DNA of 64,000 nt, from contig NZ_JAAXMS010000006.1 in the NCBI RefSeq assembly GCF_012290005.1, positions 186,001 through 250,000 on the forward strand. Reading direction: 5' to 3'. This DNA is from Crateriforma spongiae (GTDB taxonomy: Bacteria; Planctomycetota; Planctomycetia; Pirellulales; Pirellulaceae). This document shows positions 35,807 through 44,915 of this stretch, one piece after another. The notes beneath the pieces were generated by a model. It saw only the letters and a list, made by a program, of their open reading frames with translations. It searched no databases and was not told the origin of the DNA. Position 1 is the stretch's first letter. The number at the start of each line of letters is the position of its first letter. The position numbers were made by a program, and so were the translations under genes.

Positions 35807-38800
35807 ATGCTGAAGCGATTGATCGAACTCTCGTTGCACCACCGCATGTTGGTGTTTGTCATCACTTTCCTGGTCGCCTTGGCCGGATTGCGCAGTGCAT
35901 TGCAATTGCCCATCGACGCGGTGCCCGATTTGACCAACACTCAGGTAACGGTGATGACCGAGGCCGGTTCTTTGCCGCCGGTGGAAGTCGAACGTCAAGT
36001 GACGTATCCGATCGAATGGGCGATGGGTGGATTGCCCAACGTTGAAGAAGTCCGCAGTGTGTCGAAGTTCGGGCTGTCGGTCATCACGATCGTTTTCAAC
36101 GAAGGCACCGATGTCTACTTTGCTACGTCACAGGTGGACCAACGGTTGTCTTCGGCAGCCGCCGAAATCCCTGAAAACTATGGGCCGCCTGAATTGGGCC
36201 CAATGACGACCGCTCTGGGCGAAATCCTGCAGTTCGAAGTGCGTGACGATTCGAAGTCGCCGATGGAACTGAGAACGCTGTTGGAATGGCAGATCGCACC
36301 ACGGCTGCGTGAGGTCGCCGGAGTGACCGAGATCAACAGCATGGGCGGCTTTTACAAAAGCTTCGAAGTCCGTCCGGATCCCGACCGGCTGACGTCCCTG
36401 GGCATCGGTTTGGATGAACTTTACCGGAAGATCGAAGATGCCAACGTGAACGCAGGTGGTGGTTACATCGTGCACCACGGAGAGCAACGCTTCTTGCGAG
36501 GCGAAGGATTGTTGGTCGACGAATCGGATTTGGGCAACATTGTTTTGCGTCGCAACGATGAGGGGCTGCCATTGTTGCTGTCCGATGTGGCACGCATTTG
36601 CATCGCACCACTGCCACGTCAGGGGGCGGTCAGTCGGGACGGTCGCGGCGAGGCGGTGACCGGTATGGTGATGATGCGAATCGGCGAGAATTCACGTGAG
36701 GTGGTTGCGCGGGTCAAAGACCGTATCGAAGAATTGCGGGATTCGTTGCCGGCGGGGGTTCAGCTGGAAATCATCTATGACCGCGAAGATCTGATCGGTC
36801 GGACATTGAAAACGGTCTTGAAGAATCTGGTCGAAGGCGGCGCTTTGGTGGCGATCGTCCTATTGGCGATGCTGGGCAGCATCCGGGCCGGTCTGATCGT
36901 GGCGTTGGCGATTCCGCTGTCGATGCTATTCGCGTCCAATTTGATGTTGGCCCTGGGGATCTCGGCCAGTCTGATGAGTCTGGGTGCGATCGATTTCGGG
37001 CTGATTGTCGATTCGTCGGTGATCATGGTGGAAAACTGTGTCCGGCGTCTGTCCGAGACGGCGGCGACGGGCATGAATCGGCTGGCCGTGATACGCGATG
37101 CGGCGATCGAGGTCCGGGGACCGACGATGTTCGGCGAATTGATCATTGCGGTGGTCTACATTCCCGTGCTGTTGCTGGAAGGCACCGAGGGAAAGTTGTT
37201 TCGGCCCATGGCGCTGACCGTGCTCTTTGCGCTGGGCGGATCGCTGATTCTGTCCATGACGTTGATGCCGGCCTTGGCGTCGGTCGCGTTGCCCAAGTCG
37301 CCCAAGGAGAAAGAGGTTTGGTTTCTGCGGTGGATCAAACGGTTTTATTTGCCTTTGGTGGGGCTGTGTTTGCGACGGCCCGTTTTGACCATCGGGACCG
37401 CGTTGATGGTGTTTTTGATCAGTATCCCGATCGCTCTTGGCTTGGGGGCGGAATTCATGCCCCGTTTGAACGAAGGCGATTTGTTGGTGGAAGCCGTACG
37501 GTTGCCCAGTGCGTCGCTGGAAGGTTCGCGGGAGATGGCACAGGCCGTTGAATCGGAGCTGACGCAATTCCCCGAGGTCAAAACCGTGTTCACCAAAACG
37601 GGGCGACCCGAAGTCGCCAACGACGTGATGGGCGTCCACCAGTCGGACGTGTGGGTCATGCTGAATCCGCCCGACCAGTGGCCAGCGGCAAAGACCCGTG
37701 ATGAATTGATTGCAGAAATGGAAGCGGTTCTGACCGATCGAGTCCCCGGTGTGGCGTTCGGTTTTACCCAGCCGATCGAAATGCGAGTGGACGAGCTGGT
37801 TGCCGGGGTGAAAGCCGATGTGGCCGTGTTGGTATTCGGCGACAACTTGGACGTATTGGCCGACAAGGCAAAGGCGATCGAACGCGTGTTGAAGCAAATA
37901 CCTGGTGCGGCGGATGTGAAAGCGGACATTCAATCCACCTTGGAAACGTTGAACATTCGACCGCGCCGCGACCGTCTGGCACGTTATGGCATCGATGCCG
38001 CGGCGGTGATGGACGTGGTGGCGGCGATGGGAGGACGGCCGGTGGGCGAAATCCTGCAGGGACGTGCGCGTTTCCCCATTCGTGTCCGGTTGCACGAAGA
38101 TTGGCGCAACAGTGTCCCGCAGATGCAGCAGTTGCCCGTTGCCATCGCCGGTGGACAGGTCGTCCCGCTGGGGGAACTGGCTGATATCACATTGGAACAA
38201 ACACCGCCGACGGTGGAACATGAAGACGGCCGCCGCCGGACTTTCGTTTCCGCCAACGTCCGCGGTCGCGATGTGGCAAGCTTTGTGTCCGATGCAAAGC
38301 AACAAATTCGTGATCAAGTGCTTTTGCCGGCGGGATATGAGTTGCGCTGGGGAGGCGATTTTGAAAACTTGCAATCAGCCAGCAAGCGATTGCTGTTGAT
38401 CACGCCACTGGTTTTGGTGCTGATCTTTCTGTTGCTGCACACCAGTTTCAACTCGATGCGTTTGGCAATGCTGATCTTTCTGTGCGTGCCTATGGCGGCC
38501 AGCGGCGGTGTGTTCGCGCTGATGTTGCGGGGAATGCCATTCAGCATTGCGGCCGGAGTCGGGTTCATTGCGTTGTTCGGCGTCGCGGTGCTGAATGGCC
38601 TGGTTTGGGTTAGCGACGCTGAAAATCACCGTCGATCCGGGGAATTGCCGAAGGACGCCGCGATGTCGGCCGCCGACGATCGATTGCGTCCGGTGTTGAT
38701 GACCGCATTGGTGGCAAGCCTGGGATTCCTGCCGATGGCGATGTCCACCAGTGACGGTGCGGAGATCCAGCGACCGTTGGCGACCGTGGTGATCGGTGGA

Positions 38801-38929
38801 CTGGTGACCAGTTCACTGTTGACGTGCCTGGTGATCCCCACGGTCTATTCCGTGATGGCGATTCGCGGGAATCGGTCCGACAACCCGTTTGATACCGCTG
38901 GTGAGGTCCCGGTGGAAACTTCCCTGTAA
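35807..38929 (+). CDS. czcA: Heavy-metal RND efflux pump (CzcA/CusA family)
   Basis: A 1040-residue inner-membrane RND transporter, normal length for the heavy-metal group, with twelve predicted helices and two large periplasmic loops. VPDLTNTQVTVMTEAGSLPP opens the first loop. TM4 has DFGLIVDSSVIMVEN (about residues 395-409), keeping the Asp, Asp and Glu of the CzcA-type pattern rather than the CusA copper/silver pattern. This points to zinc, cobalt or nickel, but the cation is not proven. It uses proton flow to drive metal export. It is coupled to the adaptor (3-base gap, with GGAGAGGAG upstream of its start). No outer-membrane channel gene is adjacent. Confidence 0.93.
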   Translation: MLKRLIELSLHHRMLVFVITFLVALAGLRSALQLPIDAVPDLTNTQVTVMTEAGSLPPVEVERQVTYPIEWAMGGLPNVEEVRSVSKFGLSVITIVFNEGTDVYFATSQVDQRLSSAAAEIPENYGPPELGPMTTALGEILQFEVRDDSKSPMELRTLLEWQIAPRLREVAGVTEINSMGGFYKSFEVRPDPDRLTSLGIGLDELYRKIEDANVNAGGGYIVHHGEQRFLRGEGLLVDESDLGNIVLRRNDEGLPLLLSDVARICIAPLPRQGAVSRDGRGEAVTGMVMMRIGENSREVVARVKDRIEELRDSLPAGVQLEIIYDREDLIGRTLKTVLKNLVEGGALVAIVLLAMLGSIRAGLIVALAIPLSMLFASNLMLALGISASLMSLGAIDFGLIVDSSVIMVENCVRRLSETAATGMNRLAVIRDAAIEVRGPTMFGELIIAVVYIPVLLLEGTEGKLFRPMALTVLFALGGSLILSMTLMPALASVALPKSPKEKEVWFLRWIKRFYLPLVGLCLRRPVLTIGTALMVFLISIPIALGLGAEFMPRLNEGDLLVEAVRLPSASLEGSREMAQAVESELTQFPEVKTVFTKTGRPEVANDVMGVHQSDVWVMLNPPDQWPAAKTRDELIAEMEAVLTDRVPGVAFGFTQPIEMRVDELVAGVKADVAVLVFGDNLDVLADKAKAIERVLKQIPGAADVKADIQSTLETLNIRPRRDRLARYGIDAAAVMDVVAAMGGRPVGEILQGRARFPIRVRLHEDWRNSVPQMQQLPVAIAGGQVVPLGELADITLEQTPPTVEHEDGRRRTFVSANVRGRDVASFVSDAKQQIRDQVLLPAGYELRWGGDFENLQSASKRLLLITPLVLVLIFLLLHTSFNSMRLAMLIFLCVPMAASGGVFALMLRGMPFSIAAGVGFIALFGVAVLNGLVWVSDAENHRRSGELPKDAAMSAADDRLRPVLMTALVASLGFLPMAMSTSDGAEIQRPLATVVIGGLVTSSLLTCLVIPTVYSVMAIRGNRSDNPFDTAGEVPVETSL

Positions 38930-39041
38930 TCGCTTCTCGGTTTGACGCGCAACGGTGCGTCCGGTGACCGGTATGCTACGCAATTACATCGGCCGAACGT
39001 TGCCGGTGTTTTCCAGCCACCGTCATGGGCAGCCCCGTCGA

Positions 39042-40256
39042 ATGAAGTCTTCCCAAATCGTGATTGCGAATCGTCCACCACTGGCAAAGGTTTGTCTGTG
39101 TTTGGCCGTGCTGTTTCCATCGGCTTCCGCATTCGCGAAGTCGGGTGATCCCCTGGCCATCCGACTTTGGCCGAAGGATGTCGTTTCGGTGGAATCGTTT
39201 TGGGGGCTGGAGGTCTACATCGATCTCGGCAGAGCGAGCGTCAACGCCGGATCGACGGAGAGTCAACTGGATGCCACGGCGGGGCGGATCACCGTCACAG
39301 CGGACCGGTCGGTCGACCATGTTTTGGATCGTCTGCCGAATCAAGCATTGGCCACGTGGACACCGGCCGAGCAAAGCGGTGCGGCAAGTCCCCACGCGAT
39401 TCGAGTCCGCTGCCCCGGCGGTCGATCAGGGGATCAGGCCACTGAGAGCATGGTTTTGATCGACGCCGATGGTTTGACAATCGTGGTGGTCACCGGCGAT
39501 CAGCTGCCATTCGTACAAGAACACCTGGCTGAGGATGTACGGCCCGACGTGATGGTGGTCGCGACCGACGATGCGGCAAGAGTCCAAGCGTGGGCACGAC
39601 AAGAATCCAACGCAGCGATCTTGCCGCGTCGAATGGTCTTGCCCAGTGCTTCGGGAACCAGCGATGTCGATGGATCAAACGCACACCGGATCGATCATAA
39701 CACGATGGCTGTTTCGGCAAGCGGCTTGAGCGACCAACCGATGCAGTGGTTTTGGATGACCGACCAGCCGTGGAAGATGAAGGCCTCGTTGGTGGAGCCC
39801 TTTGATGCCATGGATGCGGCTTGTCAACAGTCGCAGCGGGTATTCGCAAAGCTGTCGGCCAAGCAGTTGAACTTTCGTCCCTCCAACGGCACCCATACGC
39901 CTCGCTGGAACGCCGAACACATGATGGGGCGACAGTTGCTGTTCTTTTCGCAAATCTATCACGCGATCGACATCCAGATTCCCGTCATGGATCAAAATCC
40001 CAAGCAGATGCCGCCGGACTACACGCCGGCACATCCCGAATGGGACGGTGTTGAAGAGGCCAGGCAGATGCAGCGAGTGAGTGATTTCTGTCGGCGTTTC
40101 GCCTATTTGTTGCAAGGGATTGAACCGGAGGACAAGGCCCCGGGGTCACGATGGCCGACGTTGCAGGCGTTGATGAAACAGATGCAGCGGCACTATGGCG
40201 AGCACACGACCAACACAATTGCGAAGTTCGAACTGGTGGATTTTCCCGATGAGTAA
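39042..40256 (+). CDS. Exported protein with C-terminal DinB-like domain
   Basis: A 404-residue protein with a signal peptide (AKVCLCLAVLFPSASAFA). Residues about 35-240 do not match a family I recognise; a weak resemblance to metallo-beta-lactamase-like strands (LTIVVVTGDQLPFV) is noted but not relied on. Residues about 250-404 look like a DinB four-helix bundle with spaced His (TPRWNAEHMMGRQLLFF, and QRHYGEHTTNTIAKFEL). An exported DinB-like domain is unusual because the family is normally cytosolic. Its stop codon overlaps the next gene's start by 8 bases, so the two are coupled. Confidence 0.75.
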   Translation: MKSSQIVIANRPPLAKVCLCLAVLFPSASAFAKSGDPLAIRLWPKDVVSVESFWGLEVYIDLGRASVNAGSTESQLDATAGRITVTADRSVDHVLDRLPNQALATWTPAEQSGAASPHAIRVRCPGGRSGDQATESMVLIDADGLTIVVVTGDQLPFVQEHLAEDVRPDVMVVATDDAARVQAWARQESNAAILPRRMVLPSASGTSDVDGSNAHRIDHNTMAVSASGLSDQPMQWFWMTDQPWKMKASLVEPFDAMDAACQQSQRVFAKLSAKQLNFRPSNGTHTPRWNAEHMMGRQLLFFSQIYHAIDIQIPVMDQNPKQMPPDYTPAHPEWDGVEEARQMQRVSDFCRRFAYLLQGIEPEDKAPGSRWPTLQALMKQMQRHYGEHTTNTIAKFELVDFPDE

Positions 40257-41709
40257 CCTGATTCGTAAAATGATCGTCATTGGTATTGCCATGACCGTGT
40301 GGTTGTCGGTTGCCTCAGGACGCGCCCGCGCCGCGGATCCGCTGCGCGAACAGGCATTGCGAACCGCGAAGCAGGCGACCACGTTTCTGACGGAAAACAT
40401 CGCCGATCATGGCGGTTATCTTTGGCGGTATTCGTCCGATTTGGAACTTCGTGAGGGCGAAGGTGTTGTGGATACAGCCACCGTTTGGGTGCAGCCGCCA
40501 GGGACGCCCGCGGTGGGCGAAGCGTTTGTGCGTCTGTACTTGGCGACATCGGATCCACAGTTTCTGGACGCCGCGATGGCCGTCGCCGGTGCGCTGCGAC
40601 AAGGGCAGATGCGTAGTGGTGGTTGGCAAGCGCACATCGATTTCGATTCCGACCGACGCGTCAAATGGGCATATCGGACCGAACCACCGGCGAAGAAACG
40701 CAAGGACCAATCAAGCTTGGATGATGACAAGACACAGTCATCGATTCGGTTTCTGGTCCAGCTGGATCGTGCAACCGATTTTCGGGATGCCGGCATTCAC
40801 GCCATGACAACCGACGCATTGAAAGGGCTGATGAATCAGGGCCAGTTTGACAACGGCGGTTTTCCACAAGTTTGGATGGGCCAACGGCCCGTCGATGCCA
40901 AGCGTCCGCCGATCCAAGCATCGTTTCCGGACCAATGGCCACGCGAATATCCCGGCCACCGCGAATACTGGAATCGATATACGCTGAACGACAACTTGGC
41001 GTCGACGTTGATGACGACGCTGATTTTGGCGAGCGAGACCTACGATGATCCGGCCTATCGTGATGCCGCGATCCGCTTGGCCGATTCATTGTTATTGGCA
41101 CAGTTACCGTCGCCCCAACCCGCGTGGGCCCAGCAATACGACCAGCAGATGCAGCCGATCTGGGCAAGGAAGTTTGAACCGCCCGCGGTCAGTGGATCGG
41201 AATCACAAGCCGTCATCGACACCTTAATGGATGTGTATGAATGGACCGGGGACGAAAAGTATTTGAAACCGATTCGTCCGGCGATCGAATATTTGCAAAG
41301 CAGTCGTTTGTCTGACGGAAGGTTGGCACGGTTCTATGAGCTGCGAACCAACCGCCCACTGTACTTCGATCGCCAGTACAACTTGACGTATGACGATTCG
41401 GATGTGCCGACGCATTACGCATTCAAAATCAGTGATCGAACGGATCGATTGCGACGGCGTTACGATCAAGTCAGCGATCGGGGCATGGTCACAGACGATG
41501 CACGAGAGGCTTGGCTGGATCGATTGATCGGTCGTCGCGAAGCCAATGCGTCAAGAGTCCGAAAGATCGTGGACGCGATCGATTCACGAGGCGCGTGGGT
41601 GGTCGACGAACCGATGCGGTACCACCGTCATCCAGGGCCGTCGATCAGCATGGCGACCACCGTGGACCACTTGAACCGTATTGCTGACTTTCTGGATGCG
41701 CCGAATTGA
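40249..41709 (+). CDS. Pectic-acid-lyase-like protein (PF09492/PL10-type), exported
   Basis: A 486-residue alpha/alpha-barrel protein with a signal peptide (MIVIGIAMTVWLSVASGRARA). It matches the pectic acid lyase family: NGGFPQVW, LNDNLASTLMTTLIL, QPAWAQQYDQQMQPIWARKFEPP, and RLARFYELRTNRPLYFD. These enzymes cleave polygalacturonate by beta-elimination. Catalytic residues cannot be assigned with certainty from sequence alone, so activity is likely but not proven. The start lies inside the previous gene (ATGAGTAA overlap), so both are translated together. Confidence 0.85.
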   Translation: MSNLIRKMIVIGIAMTVWLSVASGRARAADPLREQALRTAKQATTFLTENIADHGGYLWRYSSDLELREGEGVVDTATVWVQPPGTPAVGEAFVRLYLATSDPQFLDAAMAVAGALRQGQMRSGGWQAHIDFDSDRRVKWAYRTEPPAKKRKDQSSLDDDKTQSSIRFLVQLDRATDFRDAGIHAMTTDALKGLMNQGQFDNGGFPQVWMGQRPVDAKRPPIQASFPDQWPREYPGHREYWNRYTLNDNLASTLMTTLILASETYDDPAYRDAAIRLADSLLLAQLPSPQPAWAQQYDQQMQPIWARKFEPPAVSGSESQAVIDTLMDVYEWTGDEKYLKPIRPAIEYLQSSRLSDGRLARFYELRTNRPLYFDRQYNLTYDDSDVPTHYAFKISDRTDRLRRRYDQVSDRGMVTDDAREAWLDRLIGRREANASRVRKIVDAIDSRGAWVVDEPMRYHRHPGPSISMATTVDHLNRIADFLDAPN

Positions 41710-41732
41710 TTGTTGGGGCGGTCGGCGATACG

Positions 41733-43646
41733 TCAGTCTTTCTGGACCACCGGGTACAGTCGCAACTTGCGGTACTTCACTGACGTATGATCGCCCTGCA
41801 ACAGAATCGGTCCCGGCGCCGTGTCGTCTGATTCGATGCCGCCGCCGGTGCATCCGGCCAAGGGTTCATTGTCGATCACGGTCACACCGTTTAGCTGAAC
41901 CGTGATGTGTCGGTCGACCAAGGTCAGCACGTACTGGTTCCACTGTCCGCCGGGCTTGCCGGCGTTGGTCGACGGGGCAATGCGACCAAAGATTGCACCG
42001 GGACCGCTGATCCCCTGCATCTTGCTGTCGCGGTCCACGACTTGGGCTTCGTAGGTCCCACGCAGATAAACACCGCTGTTGCCGCCCGCGGGAACGTTGT
42101 ATTCCAGTTCCAAGCGAAAGTCGTTGAATTTCTGCTGGGTGACCAAGTTTCCAAAGACGCCGTAAGCGCTGAAGTCCTGCTTGGGTGTTTCGTTGACCAA
42201 GACGCCATCGACCGCTCGCCAGCCGTTTTGCTTTCCCGCTGGGATCAATACCCAGCCGGACAAATCGGTTCCATTCAGCAGGTCGATGGGTTCACCAAAG
42301 TCCACTTTGGTCAGGTCAGGTTTGGGCGGCATCAATGGAATCCGCTTTCCACGCAGGCGGACCGTTTCGGTGGTTGATGATTCATCGCCGGCCACCCGTT
42401 GTGCAAACGTCAGCGTCATCGAATCATCGTCGTTCAGCTTGGCGATCAAGTCGCCGACCAATTCATAGGCGACGTCGGCGCCCCCCGGTTTCCATTTTCG
42501 TTTGCGAACGAATGCCAGGGCCCCGTCGTCGGTCCATCGTGTTTGTTGAATCGGGCCGGCGCTGCCGACGCTCCACAGCAGCGAACCGGTGGGGTTTTGC
42601 AGGTCTTGGGTTCGGATGTCCAGCCATACCGGATAGCCGTCGGGCAGATGGAATGACCAGGTACCGTCATAGCCCAACCGCTGGACGGTATTCCAAAAGT
42701 CATTCCGCATCGCGTCGACGTCGATACGGTCGTAAACCCAGATCGGTCGACCGCCATTCTCCGGCGGGCCGGGAACCTGTTTTTCGTTCGCCATCTCGGG
42801 GTGCAACATCGCTTCGACCAAAGCCAAGTCCCACATCACCCATTTTTGACTGTCGGGGAAACGACGAGTCCAGGACTCGGTCAGATATTCACCAACCGGT
42901 CCCATCTGGCTTTGGCGTTGGAAGGAATCTTTTTGATCGAACTTGTACGCTTGCGACAACGTTGCGGTCATCACGTGCATTTCGACATCGGGATGAGACA
43001 ACAGAAAATCGGCCGCGTTCAAATCACGACGGACGTTGAATTCGGATTTGTTCCAAGCCCCGGTCGATTCGTCGTAGCGAAATCCCATGCAGTAGCATTT
43101 GATTTTCGCAGCGATTTCCGGTGCCATCCGGATAGCGGACGCCAGGTTGGTTGTGGCGCCGGTGCAGACGACGATCAGCGATTGGTCATCGGGAATGGAC
43201 CGGGCTTGTTCGATGATGAATTGACAGGCGGCGCTGTCTTTAGGGTCGGTGCCGCCCCAGGGTTTTCCCATCGGTTCTTCGGATCCCATCGGTGTCGGCA
43301 AATCGTCGCGGCGCATTCGTCGCAACAATTCTTCGTTCATCCGCTGGCTGGCCTGGACCGAATCAGGTTCACCCAGATAGTGCAGCCACTGTGCAGAGGT
43401 CAGCCCGAGGACCTGGAATTTGTCTTGATGCAGCATCCGAACGATGGCGTACAGGTCATCGATTTCGTTGGCGGTATCACAATCCAAAATCAGTTTTGGT
43501 TTCGCCGTGTCCGCCGCTTGACTCTGGCCGGCAACGACCAGCAGTATCAGCATCCAGACCCAGCGAATCGAACATGGTCTTTGGCGTGGTTGATCCAGTG
43601 GGAACGATGTCATCAACGATGGCTGTGGCATGGATGAATGTGTCAT
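41733..43646 (-). CDS. Nucleoside hydrolase-like domain fused to DUF1080, exported
   Basis: A 637-residue two-domain protein with a signal segment (WVWMLILLVVAGQSQA). Residues about 45-350 are an inosine/uridine nucleoside hydrolase (IUNH) fold with the calcium-binding DCDTANEIDD motif and IVVCTGATTNLASAI. A linker beta domain (about 370-450) follows. Residues about 455-637 are DUF1080: DLLNGTDLSGWVLIPAG, GGNSGVYLRGTYEAQV and YRKLRLYPV. IUNH enzymes cleave N-ribosides; the exported form and the DUF1080 partner suggest a different N- or O-glycoside. Three ATGs (43646, 43631, 43613) are possible starts. Confidence 0.88.
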   Translation of the reverse strand: MTHSSMPQPSLMTSFPLDQPRQRPCSIRWVWMLILLVVAGQSQAADTAKPKLILDCDTANEIDDLYAIVRMLHQDKFQVLGLTSAQWLHYLGEPDSVQASQRMNEELLRRMRRDDLPTPMGSEEPMGKPWGGTDPKDSAACQFIIEQARSIPDDQSLIVVCTGATTNLASAIRMAPEIAAKIKCYCMGFRYDESTGAWNKSEFNVRRDLNAADFLLSHPDVEMHVMTATLSQAYKFDQKDSFQRQSQMGPVGEYLTESWTRRFPDSQKWVMWDLALVEAMLHPEMANEKQVPGPPENGGRPIWVYDRIDVDAMRNDFWNTVQRLGYDGTWSFHLPDGYPVWLDIRTQDLQNPTGSLLWSVGSAGPIQQTRWTDDGALAFVRKRKWKPGGADVAYELVGDLIAKLNDDDSMTLTFAQRVAGDESSTTETVRLRGKRIPLMPPKPDLTKVDFGEPIDLLNGTDLSGWVLIPAGKQNGWRAVDGVLVNETPKQDFSAYGVFGNLVTQQKFNDFRLELEYNVPAGGNSGVYLRGTYEAQVVDRDSKMQGISGPGAIFGRIAPSTNAGKPGGQWNQYVLTLVDRHITVQLNGVTVIDNEPLAGCTGGGIESDDTAPGPILLQGDHTSVKYRKLRLYPVVQKD

Positions 43647-43879
43647 GGGCTGGGCGAAGCAAGAACGCTGTCTTGGGCGGGGAATGAAAACGTTGGAGGC
43701 CGCTTCAAGATATTCGACGCGGCGCGTCGACGTGGGATGAGTCCACGTTTTACCCGACGGGTCAACGAAAAAACCGCACGCCGCCATTCCGATGTCCGGA
43801 TGGTCGCGTGCGGTCAGATTCCGTTTCAATGTGGGGCAACACGATCGGTGGGAGCTCGATCGGTGCCCGTCGCGATGGT

Positions 43880-44317
43880 TCAAATTTGCCGGATGCGGCG
43901 AATCAGGTTTAAAACATGTTGGGCTTCATTAACGCCACCCGATTTGCGGATGAACTCCATGCCCAATTCCAGAACATCCAGACCGACGGTGGCGTCGATG
44001 GAGTTGGACGAATCGGCCGGGGCGCCGGTTTCGGCAGCGACAGGAGCGGACTTTGCGGCGGTCGGTTCGGATTTGCCTTTGTTCTTTTCCGCTTTGCGTT
44101 TCAGCTGGGCTTTGACGTTGGCAACGTCGGCGGCCTTCACGCCGTGGTGTGACAATGCGGCGACGACGTCTTTGTTTCGCACACCGGGATGCTGTTTCAG
44201 ATACAGCCGAACTCTTTCACTTTTACTCAATTGGGGCTTTTCCACTTTGGTTTGGGTGGTTGATTCTCTTTGCGACTCGTCCAGCGCCGACTCAAGCAAA
44301 CCATTCAGATCGTTCAT
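43880..44317 (-). CDS. Small helical protein with helix-turn-helix-like N-terminus
   Basis: A 145-residue cytosolic protein. Residues 30-75 (KSERVRLYLKQHPGVRNKDVVAALSHHG) look like a winged-helix or homeodomain-like DNA-binding unit followed by a basic helix (VKAQLKRKAEKNKGK). A Ser/Ala/Pro linker and a C-terminal helix (GLDVLELGMEFIRKSGGVNEAQHVLNLI) follow. I do not recognise a named family. It may be a small DNA-associated regulator. The frame opens upstream, but the ATG at 44317 is preceded by AAAGAGAACC, a fair ribosome site. Confidence 0.7.
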   Translation of the reverse strand: MNDLNGLLESALDESQRESTTQTKVEKPQLSKSERVRLYLKQHPGVRNKDVVAALSHHGVKAADVANVKAQLKRKAEKNKGKSEPTAAKSAPVAAETGAPADSSNSIDATVGLDVLELGMEFIRKSGGVNEAQHVLNLIRRIRQI

Positions 44318-44915
44318 TCGATGAAGGTTCTCTTTTTTACAATGTGTGATATGAGATCCGCGGTAGGGGTGGTACGGACGCACCGTCGATGATGAATAGG
44401 CGTTCAATCCCCGCGGATGGGTTAAACCACCGTGCATCACGCATGACACGGCGTTCGGATTGAATGTGCGTCCAACAAACATGTGTAAGTGATCATTCCT
44501 TGCAGAGACCTACAGCGATCACCTAGCGATCCATCACCCGAAAAGTGAATCCATTCCGCGTCCCCGAATGCTATTTCGTTTTAGCGAAGCATGTGTGCGA
44601 TTTTCCGCTCAATCGCCAAACAGCACTTCGACCATCCCGACAAGCAGGGGCGGTTGACATTGCGATCCGCTGACCAGCCCAAAGTCAATGATACGGTTCC
44701 AATGAACAACGGGGTAATCTGGCCTGTGATGTTACGGTTCGCAAGGTCCAATCCAGCGACGATTCGCCAAATGTAAGGAAAAATGTGTCACCGTCGATGT
44801 GATTGTAACACGGTGTGATAGACACAGGGTTAGATGTTCACCACCATCGCGACTCATGTTTGGGGGCTCATAGTCGGGGGCGGCAGACATGCCGAATCGT
44901 GGGCATGTTCGTGGG
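44318..44915. other. Intergenic region without a supported gene
   Basis: About 600 bases. Short frames in it show no recognisable features. It contains a TTGACA at 44654-44659 without a matching -10, and a TGTGA/ACACGGTGTGA-rich stretch around 44785-44830 that may be regulatory. Otherwise I see nothing. Confidence 0.5.

Noticed and set aside
36926-38374. 482-codon minus-strand frame opposite the RND pump
   Set aside because: Antisense shadow of an intact transporter gene; composition dominated by His, Gln and Arg with no homology.
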